Source of the DNA: Onchocerca volvulus
Lineage: Eukaryota; Nematoda; Chromadorea; Rhabditida; Onchocercidae
Assembly (NCBI GenBank): GCA_000499405.2
Contig: HG738140.1
Location: 12,241,560 to 12,305,559 of the forward strand
Length of the DNA: 64,000 nt
Direction of reading: 5' to 3'
The notes under the pieces are model-generated. The model was not told the origin of the DNA and did not search any database. It saw only the letters and a list, made by a program, of their open reading frames with translations. Positions 13,901-24,776 of this stretch are shown piece by piece (position 1 is the stretch's first letter; the number at the start of each line of letters is the position of its first letter). The position numbers and the translations under genes are program-made.

Positions 13901-14200
13901 GAAATGGATATGGTAATGAGAGAAAGATTCTAAAAATAATTCCGACGTGCTATTATTGAAACTTTTAATAATTCATTAAAATCATCAAGCATTTGGATTT
14001 TTTGCTTAATTTTATGGAATAAATCAAATGGAACATAGATGGAAATGTATACAATGTATATGGTAAAAAGTTAGCTGAAATTAAAACAGAAAGAAAAAAT
14101 TATTTTATCATAGATTCTGTTGATCTCTAATTTTAAATTCGTTGACATTTAACGTACACTACAGAAGCGTTAATCTTAGGTGTCCATTTTTGATTTTCAG
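10987..14200. other. intergenic, no gene seen
   Basis: A+T-rich DNA between dUTPase and the doublecortin gene. No conserved coding segment was recognised on either strand; short open frames such as 11676-11882 (minus) and 13428-13619 (plus) lack support. There are poly-T tracts near 12508-12525 and 13400 and tracts of TA-rich words at 12150-12310. Confidence 0.6.
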
Positions 14201-14220
14201 TATTTCTACGCATTAAATTC
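14191..14220 (+). promoter_or_regulatory. probable spliced-leader acceptor of the doublecortin gene
   Basis: TGATTTTCAG ends at 14200 and is followed by a 20-base leader and ATG 14221. No upstream exon is evident, so this is the pattern of a nematode trans-splice site. Confidence 0.45.
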
Positions 14221-16834
14221 ATGAAATGTTTGCGACGAGTTGAAAGAAATCACGTAACAATTCTGAAAAATCATGCTCAAATTCAAGAAATATGCACTTT
14301 TTTCTATGCTTATATGCTTAATTTTTTCATCTTTTTTCCTTAACTCTTCGTCTTTCTTATTTAAAATCCAAATCACTTTTTTTTTTTTTTCTAGAAAGAA
14401 ACTTCAGCATCTCGTCAAGAATCACAAACTACAGCACCTCGTCAAGAATCACAAACTACAGCACCTTGTCAAGAATCACAAACTACACTACCTCGTCAAG
14501 AATCACAAACTACACTACCTCGTCAAGAATCACAAACTACAGCACCTTGTCAAGAATCACAAACTATGGCACCTCGTCAAGAATCACATATTACAGCACC
14601 TCGTCAAAGGTCACAAACTCCAGCACCCCGTAAAAAATCACAAGTTGTAGCATCCCGTCGAGAATCACAAACTACAGCATCTCGTCGAGAGTCAGAAATC
14701 AGAGGATCTTGTCGGGAGTCACAAACCCCACTATCTCGTCGAGAGTCACAAATTACAATACCTCGACGACAGTCCACAAATACAACAGTTGCCAAAAAAA
14801 GAGTGAAAATTTATAAAAATGGTGACGATTCTTTCGAAGGAATTGAAGTAAGATCTCTTCAAATTTTTTGTAATCTTTTTTTTTTTTCTGGTAGAATTTA
14901 CAGATTTTAGAAAAACAGAAAATTTAAAGTACTGCTTATTGAATCTTATGGAATACTTTTCCTGAAAATCTTTTGAAAAAATAAGAAACAAAAAGCTGGG
15001 ATGTTAATTATAAACAATCCTTAATTGCTTGGCGAACGCAATTCTTAGATTCTATAATTCTTTCAAGAAATATTCAAACAGTTCGTTTTGCAAAATTGAA
15101 AAAAGTAATCAATACTAAGTTAACAGTATTTTTCATTAGCTCATCATTGATACCGATCAATTGAAAAATATGCAAGCAATTTTGGATGTTATAAACGAGA
15201 AAATTGATGTAAAACATGGTGCCAAAAAGTTATACACAACAAGCGGGCAGCTTATTCAATCGTTGGATGAGATAAATGATAATAAGGTTTTTTTTTTTTT
15301 TGCTGTTTAAAAAATTTTGAAATTTAAATTTGAAATTGTCGGAATTTCACGACTAACTTTAGATAAAACATATGTATTATTGCTATTATAATCTTAATAA
15401 TTTTTGATTTTATTTATTTCATCTTCAATTACTGACATTATTTCTAAACTTATCTGAACCTCTTCACTGTGAATGGAAAAAGAAATATAGAAAACTGATA
15501 ACTTAAAACGAATTATCATCAAATATAAGCCATCTTACCGGTGGAAATAAAATATTTTTCTTCTTTTGAATTTTAATTTCAAAAAAAAAAAAATAAAAGT
15601 TTGTTTAAAAAATACAACTTTATTAGGAATATGTAGCAGCAACAACTATTTTTATTCCACTTTTATATGGACAAATGAAATTTGTAACGGCTAATACCGG
15701 AATATTGAGGGAAAATTCCGATGTTTTGCCAACGGTTATTTTTTCTTGTTACATTTTTTTTTCTTTTTTTTTTGCTTGACAACTTTGAAATTAAATTAAT
15801 TGATATTAAGTGTCGAAATTCATAGCAGTTTTTCATAACTTCTAGAATAAAAAAAATGAAGGAATTTGTGAAATTGAGTAACGATCGGAAAATAAATGCA
15901 TTTAAAATTATTTATAAGATTTCAAATCCAATTATTACATGTTTAAAAGAACGAGTTATTCCGACATATTGAACAGATGAAATGTTTTTTAAGTCGACAA
16001 AAGTAGCGCTTCCATTACGAAAGTGGGGAAGTGTTGATTTGAAAAAAATGGAAGGCAAAGAAAATACGAAACAGAAGAAAAACAAATCCAGTATGCTATT
16101 ACAAAACCAGGTGATTCATTTCATTGAACTTTCTAAGATTGATTTCAAAGAAATTTTTAGTATTTTTCCCTTCTAATTTATGAAAAAATGATAGTCTGAA
16201 ATTAACTCAACTTAAGCTTATTATCTGTCATCCGTAATTAAAAACATTTCATTTTAGTCATCGATTGAGAATATTCCACCGGAAGATAAGAAAAAGAAAG
16301 CAAAGAAGTAAGATTTCATAAATAATCCTTTGAAAAGAATATAATGTATTAAATCCTCCTTTTTACCCAATTATGGCATTAAAAAAGAAAAAAAATGAAA
16401 ATTCTTTGAGAAAAAAAGAGATAATTAGCGGAAGTTAATAGGCCATGATTGTTCTTTATTCATGCGAAAAACTTCTGATCAATGAAATATAATACTTTCT
16501 GGCCATATGTCCCACACTATAATAAATATTTAAATTAATTTCCATTAGCACCATACATCTTCTATTTCATTGAAATCTAACTTTTTAATTAATGAATACT
16601 AATTTTTTTTTTTAAATTAATTAATGAATACTAAACTCTTACATTTCTTTTGAAAATAGCATAGTTTTAACAATTTTAATTAGGTTTTTAAATCAGGCTA
16701 AATTATAAATTTACCTGTCATTATCTTATCGTTTACATTTGAATATTTATTTTTATCCTTTTCCCCATCAATTTAAAAAACATTTTCGATTTTCCCAATG
16801 ATAAAAGTTGAAACTTTCGTTGACATCAACATTT

Positions 16835-16902
<68 letters not shown>

Positions 16903-17340
16903 GTTACTTATTTCATCAACTATTATTTTTTAGATTAGTAAAGAAAAGTATTGTAGCCGCAGCTACAACCAACAATTTATCGGACTCTACAAAAGCATCA
17001 TCATCGAATTTAACTACCCCTTCCTCTACACGATCATGTATCTTCAAAGCCAAACCATCAAAAAGAAAAATGCATGGTTACTAAAATTTAATATTTTAAA
17101 TTTTACAATTTCTCTAAAGCAATTTAGATTCCTTCTCTAAATTCTTCTAACACACAGCATATTTTAATTCAACTTTTTTTTTTTGTAGTGAAAATGAATC
17201 CAGATCCTATGGTGATACCTGCAGCACTGCCCAAATATCCGTTAGTATCAACAGTTCAAAATCGATTAAGATCTGTTAAGAATCGTGCTCCAACTCCAAA
17301 ACCAGGGACTAAAAATCGACAATCTGACAAAGGCAATTAA
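14221..17340 (+). CDS. doublecortin-domain protein with tandem 9-residue repeats
   Basis: Predicted 400 residues. Exons: 14221-14253, 14395-14847, 15140-15286, 15627-15734, 15994-16110, 16258-16307, 16934-17076, 17189-17340; every junction keeps frame. Residues about 16-141 are fourteen 9-residue units of the form A-P/S-R-Q/R-E-S-Q-T-T. Residues about 145-222 form a doublecortin domain: KKRVKIYKNGDDSFEG, then a helix with DQLKNMQAILDVINEKI, then GAKKLYTTSGQLIQSLDEI and EYVAA, matching the family's RNGD, LYT-x-G and LDEL...YVA landmarks. Doublecortin domains bind tubulin and stabilise microtubules. The tail is Lys- and Ser-rich without a kinase domain, so it is not a ZYG-8/DCLK-type kinase. 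The first exon is the least certain part. The exon at 15994 needs an unusual TTTTTTAAG acceptor. Domain call strong, cellular role inferred. Confidence 0.8.
14407..14784 (+). repeat. coding minisatellite, 14 x 27 bp
   Basis: Fourteen back-to-back 27-base units in one exon of the doublecortin gene, all the same length. The 5' units read roughly APRQESQTT and are nearly identical in DNA; the 3' units drift to SRRESQT-type sequence. The strand is open in a second plus frame and on the minus strand over much of the array, a by-product of the periodicity. Confidence 0.92.
16836..16902 (+). repeat. 67-base poly-T tract in a doublecortin-gene intron
   Basis: A run of T interrupted by one A near 16873, about 30 bases before the acceptor of exon 16934-17076. 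It may extend the polypyrimidine tract of that acceptor; homopolymer length is also prone to assembly error. Confidence 0.85.
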
Positions 17341-20300
17341 AGTAATATTGGTGAAGATATAATTTTTTTCAATCTTCTCCAACAATAACAAGACAAATCA
17401 AATGCAAATATTGATTTTAATTACGATTAATCTATGTAAAAAAAATATCCTTTCGTTATTCAAAAATAATTGAATTTACATTTAAATTTCGAAAAATGAT
17501 AAATTTTTTGGTGTTATGCGTCAACCAAATTGTGTTTTTTTTTCTGTTTTTTTTTTTGTATAAAACAATGTCACATCACTAACCTAACTTCAAAAAATAT
17601 AAATTTTATTTATTTTTTTAAGTTCTATCTTTCTAATTGAAATGAATGTTTCATTAATTGCTATATGTGTGTCCTTTACTCTTCATTTACCACTGTCAAA
17701 ATGACAAAAAAAAAAAAAAAAATTCTGAGGTATGCTTGTTATCAAAATTTTCCTGACGAATCTTTTCTGACATTATTACGAGAAATTCGTTAGTTAGCTA
17801 ATAAGAGAAAGTTTATTTTTCGAGAAATTGCTTTATCAACTTTTATCAAAACTTTAATTTCTCAAAATAATTGTAAATTTAAGTTTTAAATGTATTTATT
17901 TGCATGTTTTGCAATTTATAATGAAATATTCATCAATAATCTTAAAAACTGCTCTTATAAAAACTGATTTGTCCTTTAAAGTAGTTTCATTCTCGACAAG
18001 TTAGAATCTTTTGGATTATTATCACAAAATTTTCGAAAATTTCTTCTCATTTCAAATTAGCTATTTATGTAAATGATAATTTAATCAAATAACTCGTATA
18101 ATTTATATTCTGAGAATATAATTTTTAAACATTTATTATCTATTGCTGATGTAAAGTGAGCTTTTTATGGGAATAAAATTCTTTTTTTCTTTTTTTTTTC
18201 AAAATTTCTGAAACTTTTTTAAAACCTGTTATTATGGTGTGTAATATGACGAAATCAATGATTTATTGTTTAAATTTCATAAAAAAAAAAAAAAAAAAGA
18301 GGGAAAGTTTAGAATGTCACGTATTGATGACCGAAGAGATTGCATGTTTTTGATAAGAATTTTTCTTATCATCTCATTGAATGATAAATGTTCGAAGAAG
18401 ATGGAGAAAAAAATTGAAAAGATGGGGCAAATAAAAAGTGAATGAAGCGACGATTGAATGGATGGATGAATAAGTCGGACAGATAGGCCATAAAATTCGA
18501 AATGCGGCCGATTATATCAATGTTATGATGGCGCAATAATTTATTCTTTAAACTTTCTTCGATGCATCTTATAATATTTGTTTATATAAAACACCCTTAA
18601 TTCAATTTCTTCTCAAGTATTAAATTATTGTTGAATTAATAATTGAATTTTTCTAAAAAAGATTAGAATTATAAAAGTAGCATAAAATCTTGTTAATTAT
18701 AATTAAATTGCTTCGATTTTTCTTCTTTTTCTTAATCAGTTCTAAATTATCACTCAATAATAATGTAACATAAATGACGATCGAATATTTTTTCTCAGAT
18801 TATCGATGATAAACATATGTCAGTGTATTACATTGAAGACACTATGTAATTAGGAAGATAATTAATCAAAATATATTGTAAATTGATATTTTATCATTAG
18901 TAAAATCCATTTCTCATTGAATAAGAATTTCTTTCAATAATTAGGATTTTTAAAAGTATCTGTTCATTATAATGGATATACTGGTTAAATTTTCTTTTCA
19001 TATTTTCCCGTTTTTTTCTTTTAATTCAAATCTAAATTTTAAGTTTCTTATGTAATCGCTTTACAAGTAGTCGATTCGTGGTAATGCTTTACACTTTAAA
19101 TGATTGTTTAGATTTTTGACATTTTTTGAAGATGAAAAAAACCGCTTAATCTGGAATATCGGTAAAATGAATGACGTAAAAAACCGGTTGTCTATTTCCT
19201 TCCTTTCGTCTCTCTCCATCTTTGTGTCTATCAATTTTAACAAAGTGTTGTAATTTAAAAATAATGTTTGAAAACGAAACTTTTGGATAGAAAAACTTGT
19301 TAGAAATTTAAACTTCATAGTATAAGTAGACTTTCGTTCAAGATTTGAAGGCCATTTAAGCCATGAAAACACGTTAAAATATATAAATTAACTGTGCCCG
19401 TTAATTTGGCATAAAAATTTTCTGGAGTTTGTAATTATGTAATTACGACAAATGTTCTATTTTGATTAATTATCACATCTTCTTATAATTATTGCACTAT
19501 ATTTTTCAAGTTTAAATTTGAAATTTTAATAGCAAGAATTACCGGATGGCAGTTTTTTAACTATATATTGTGATAGAATTTGTGATATTTCTAAAATTTT
19601 ATTAAATACAAATTTTTACTAGCTATTCAATCAATTTCTTCCAATAAGTTCATTTTATTCGAAAATTTGCAAAATTTTGATATGAAATGCTTGATTGAAT
19701 TGAATGAGTAAATAAATTGTCATATAAATAAGCTAAATTGATTCTTAACATTAAATTTTATAAGCATTTAAAGAAATGTTAGCAGTTTTTGGATAGTTCG
19801 ATGTGCAGTATTTAATTCTTAGCGCTATTATGGATCAATTCTCGTAGAGAATTATTCAAGATCACATGGATTACTTCTTGAAATTAATATATTATGACAT
19901 TGTAATCTTAATTCGAATATACTTCCTATTCATACTATTTTATCAAAAGTATCTCTTCGACCGATTTTCATAATTCAGCATTGATTAGTGTAAATTTTAT
20001 AATTTCATAGTTTTTATGCTTTAATTTTCCAAGCGAAAGTTTTGAAATCATTGTAATCATTGTGAAAGATAGATTTTATCAGTTTTTAAATGCTATTCTG
20101 TTATATATATATATATATATTGAGATATAGTTTATTTAAATGCATGATAAGTTCATAGTTCGAAAAATCGATATTCTTTATACTCATATCGTCGGATAGA
20201 GAATAGTTGGCGAAATTATTTAGGTCAAATAGTCTAGTTTGTTGATGAAAACATTGTGAAAATGACCCGACAAATATTTACGAACGACGATTGGATGGAT

Positions 20301-22100
20301 GAATGGCTGGAGAGGTCATCTAATAATTTTTGAAAGTAATATTAAACCGTTCTGCAGATATGGTCTGCCGATAATTGCATCTTTGGCGATGTATAATATG
20401 TGGGAATAATTGCTGTCCCTTGATCACTGTCAACTTTCGCATATCTTTTCATTAAGAAGTCATGAAAAGATGTACTTCAACTTATAATTCTTCCCTTTGC
20501 CCTTTGCATTACTACCTATCGCTTCAATCTTTCTGTACATCTTATCCAAAGAAACATTAATCATTGTATGCCACTAACTTCTTCACAACTTAACACCTCC
20601 TATTTTTAGCGCCATGATTGTTTGATTTAACGGATTACCTATCTACTTGCCTATAGGAATTTTTTTTTCGAAAATTTGAAAATTTTCAAATTTCTTGTTT
20701 TTCATCAAGTATATATTATAATATATAATATATATTATAATCGAATATAATAAGCTTATAAGCAATTACCAAATGTAGGAATTGCAGTAATTGAGCATAT
20801 ATTCGGTAGCACAAATGGTTGGCATATGTTTGTAAGCTTTTCAGCAAATTAAAAAAGACACCGCTATATTTTTCGGCATTTTTGAGACAAATAATCTCGG
20901 TCGTCGATAGTTAAAATAAGAGATCATAGGTTAGTAAAATGATTAATGATTACATAATACGTTTCGGAAGATAAGTGAGCAATCGCATACATATGCAATG
21001 AGTGACCAAATAATATTACGAATTAATTTTTCTGTTCGTCTATTCTTTATCACTATTGTTCCAGTTTTGATCGAATAGTTTCGAACTTAACGACTATAAC
21101 TAATCAGATAAAAAGCGATGATTCCGACAAAAACCAATTCAAAATGTTAGCATCTTTCGATCTGATATATTGTTGAATAAATAGTTCAGAAAAAAAAAAA
21201 TGATGCATTTTTGGTAAGGATGATACTTCGCTTTTTCGGATTTGCACAACTTCCGAAATTGAATTCAATAATTGAATTTATAACTCTATCAGTCGCTTTT
21301 ATTATCCAATCATAAATTTGATTAACATTCTTAATACCATCAAATTATCATCATTAGCTGTAAACATAATTGTATGCGGATATACTATTTTGCAGTTATT
21401 ACAATTACAACTAACCGAAAAATATATGAATAAGCTGTTTCTCGTCCTTTTTCCATTTATTATTGCTATAAGTCTCGGGAATTTTTAAACTGATTATTCT
21501 ATTCGAAAAAACATCGAAATATTGATAGCCAATCATATATAGCTAAATACGAAAATTCTAAATATTGCTGAATAACAGAATTTAGAAATATGAATACGAA
21601 AACTTGCACAGATTTCGAGTATGAGAATTTTCATTAAATATCAACAATTATATTACATCGAAAATGAGATCAAATTCTACACAATGTTTGCTCCAAAGAA
21701 CACTTGGAACTTATTTTCGGGATATATTTTATGTTTTATTCATGAGCTATATGTCGAAAAAATTGCTATATTTATTTATATTTGATAATTCAATATGTTG
21801 TACTGACTATTATAATGGAGGTACGAAATGCTTTCATTCTTACCTGAGATCAAAATTTTTGTGCTGAGATTTTTATTACGAATTTATGCTAGGGTTTATT
21901 CTTTGGTTTTATTTTCAACGAAATATATCTGAGGTACGGTATTAATTTTGTTACAAATAATAAACATTATAATCTTTTCTATCTCTCAGTCAAGTTACTG
22001 ACATAACATTGATTATCATTTTGTATAGTTCAAATGATAAATTCATTCATTCTAGAAATTACTAATTATAATTGGATAAGCAACGAAAAACTTCATACCT
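17341..22100. other. intergenic, no gene seen
   Basis: A+T-rich DNA with no recognised coding segment on either strand. It contains poly-A/T runs, an AT dinucleotide run at about 20103-20120 and an AT-palindromic stretch near 20709-20746. The word GATGGCGC occurs at 18527-18534, shared with 3823-3830 and 4917-4924. Confidence 0.6.
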
Positions 22101-22129
22101 TCCATTTCATTGATTAAAAGTGAAAAGAA

Positions 22130-22970
22130 ATGTTATCATCGATTTAATTTCATCTTTTCCGTTGCGGTAAATGCCTTGAAGATGAAAGAATCTTCGTCCC
22201 TTTGTCCGTTGTTACTTTCAAACGACACATCATCCATTGTCCTTCCCTCTGGTGAGTATCACTTTCACGGTACCACCCAATTTCTTTCCTTCCATTTTCA
22301 TGATAGATTGATATTCTACGTTTTTCTCTTTTCTCCCAATTTAACTAGTTTGGGCGCCAAATTTCTGATTGTTTGCTTAGACGACAACCTTCCAACCTAT
22401 CCATCCATCTTTCTGCTATGCTAGAAAGGAAGCAGCGATAGGCGCAAAAGCGACAACCTGATGGCGAATGATTCGAGCGATCGGTGGTGAATTGATAAAA
22501 GAACGACAGGGAAGGATGTCGCCATGAGATTGATATCTGTCATACGTCATCGCTCGCGCGACATCAGTCACCACGATGATAACGCTCGTTGAGGTCAAAT
22601 TATCAGATCGTTATTCCATGCCACAACATTACCACTCACATCCTCTTTTAGGCATCAATTTTCGCTCTTTCATTGCACTACTGTACAAATTTTGAATTTA
22701 ATCGAATCGATAGGTTACCGATTTGAAATGGACATCATTGACCTTCCCGGTAATAGTTCGTTCTAACTAGCAGTTGTAATTCTATTCCAAGAGAGAGAGA
22801 GAGAGACAGATATACGGGGAGAAAGAGAGGAAAAGGAGAAAAGACAGAGAAAAGAGCATAGAAAAGGGAAGCGGAGAGGTGAAAAGGAGGTAAATAATAC
22901 TAATTCTTTCTTCACCCTTCCTCCGATAGATTACTATAAATTTAGGCGCGAAATGGGTACCCAACTGTTA
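22130..22970. promoter_or_regulatory. less A+T-rich island with two E2F consensus sites
   Basis: About 840 bases with visibly higher G+C and several CpG words, unlike both flanks. Minus-strand TTTGGCGC (22361-22354, inside TTTGGGCGCCAAA) and TTTCGCGC (22953-22946) both fit the E2F consensus TTTSSCGC. A GA-rich microsatellite lies at 22790-22880. Open frames here (for example 22110-22424 plus) have no recognisable product. The island may be a distal promoter or enhancer; the nearest recognised gene is the E2F7/8-type gene 5.5 kb downstream. Confidence 0.3.
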
Positions 22971-23399
22971 TGCAGTGTATGTGTGTTCCCATTCTTATTC
23001 CATCATATCCTTTAAATCTTGTGTTTTCAGATTTTATTTTAAGTTATCAACAAATCATCAGTAGGGTATATCGATCGGATATTTCAATTATTTTTTCAAA
23101 TTTTAAATTGATAAGTAAAATTTGTTTGAAATTTTGGTTGAAAATATAACTTTCATATTGTTGAAAAAACGATTTACCATATATTATAAAATATTATTTC
23201 GCAAATGAAATGGTTTTTCCAGTTACTCTAGATAAAATGTCCAAATTTCTTACTAGAATTGCGAATTTAATACAATTTAATATAAATTCAAATTAGAAGT
23301 AATGGTTATTGTCATTCTTCCCCTAATTTCAATTGTTATAAATTGTAAGCTTTTTTCCCTTCTCATTATCATTTGCAGCAGCATCTTCATATAGATCAT

Positions 23400-23537
23400 A
23401 GGAAATATATTTTGAACTGAAGATATCGGAACTTCATCTTTATATATATATCAAAACCTTTATATATATATAATTATAGTACTGATTCTCTTTATGTAAA
23501 AGAAGTTCCGATATCTTCAGTTCAAAATATATTTCCT
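23400..23537. repeat. perfect 36-bp inverted repeat
   Basis: The left arm 23400-23435 (starts AGGAAATATATTTTG, ends CGGAACTTC) is an exact reverse complement of the right arm 23502-23537. The spacer is 66 bases of mostly TA repeats. The outer flanks (GCATCTT near 23380 and AAGATGC near 23580) are also loosely complementary, so the foldback may once have been longer. It could be a foldback element, a MITE remnant or a hairpin RNA source. Confidence 0.85.
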
Positions 23538-24437
23538 GTAATGAACTCTCACCTTTTATGTTCCTATATATCGTTTTATAAAGATGCGATGATGATAATA
23601 CTGCTAACACTTTATTGATGGCATTACTTTACTTTTCGATATTATCATTTGTGTATTGAACCACTCTAATCGATTTTTTATTTAAGGAAGGTGTAAAATA
23701 ATTTTTTCAAGTCGAGATTATTTCAGCTTTTGATTTCTGTTATGCAAAGCATTAAGGTACTATTCCTGTTTCATTGGCGTATCAAATAATCACGTAACAC
23801 TGAAATATGTTTTACAAACATTCTTTTAAGTGATATTTGATAAAATTTCTAAAATTTGACTGAAATAACAAGTTTAACCTAAGTTCAAAATGCTTTTAAC
23901 ATTGGAAAATAACAAGTTTTTTAGTCAAATTAACTCAATAATGTAATCATCGTCTGCATCCTAAACTAGTATTACAGTGTTTTCATGTGCAGATATTTTA
24001 GGCGTTTGATATCATTTGATAACAATTGGCAGTAATGTGCAGATAAGTAACTGATAAGGTAATTAGAACTGATTCTTCAGTTTAGGATTCCCGTACGTTT
24101 TCTATTTTGTGTTCATGCAAAAATTCTCCACTATCATTTACATATGCATGAACATGTAATTGTGATTGTGATATCAAAAGTTATAATGCAAGAATAACGT
24201 ATTTCATACAGATGAAACGGTAATTTTAAATGATTCAGTTAGTAGTCTTTCTAAATAGTAAGCTATTATGGATGGTCTGATTGTTGTTTTAGCATTGATA
24301 TTACTAAAATAGAAGAGGAAAGAAGCAAATATCTCCGTTTGAACTGAATGATCCTTGGGAACAAACAAAGAACAAACAATCAGAAAATTAATTGCAGAAG
24401 GAATTCTACCGATTCCTTTCCCGCCAGTTTTTAGCAA
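23538..24437. other. intergenic, no gene seen
   Basis: A+T-rich DNA between the inverted repeat and the first Helitron copy. No supported coding sequence. Confidence 0.55.
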
Positions 24438-24776
24438 CTGGCTGGACGGCAGCGGAAAATGTAAATGTTCGTTTGTTCGAAATTTTAAATCTCTGGAAGT
24501 TCGTAAACACGCGCCTTATCTATGTAAAAACACGCATCTCTTCTTATTCAACGTTGTTTCGAAATTTCAAATCGGTCGGTGAAGAATCTGAAATGCTGTA
24601 TAAAAATGAACAATGCAGAAAGCAAACGTGTCAATAAATTAAGTCCATTCACTACTTCTACCTATCAGAGATGTTACAGATAAAAAAATTAGTGGGTATA
24701 TCTAAATATCAAAGCAATCGGTGAAGAATTGGATGTGGAAATGAACAACGAACATTTACATTTTTATTTATATAGA
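24438..24776 (-). mobile_element. short non-autonomous Helitron-type element (copy A)
   Basis: The right end gives, on the minus strand, A^TCTATATAAATAAAAATG, the same 5' terminus as the two larger copies. The left end gives GTCCAGCCAG^T, one base off the CTAG^T terminus of copy B. Internally it shares several blocks with the other copies, such as CACGCGCCTTATCTATG and CGGTGAAGAATCTG. No coding remnant was recognised, so it is probably a short derivative mobilised by a full-length relative. Confidence 0.6.

Noticed and set aside
14273..14650. 125-codon plus frame starting with a signal-peptide-like hydrophobic stretch and then repeated HLVKNHKLQ units
   Set aside because: It is the wrong frame of the 27-bp repeat; the hydrophobic part is translated intron poly-T. 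The doublecortin frame starts at the TTTCTAG acceptor before 14395.
14604..14795. Minus-strand frame with repeated CDSRRD units
   Set aside because: Antisense shadow of the same repeat array.
22110..22424. 104-codon plus frame in the G+C-richer island
   Set aside because: No domain or homology; the island's interest is its base composition and sites, not this frame.
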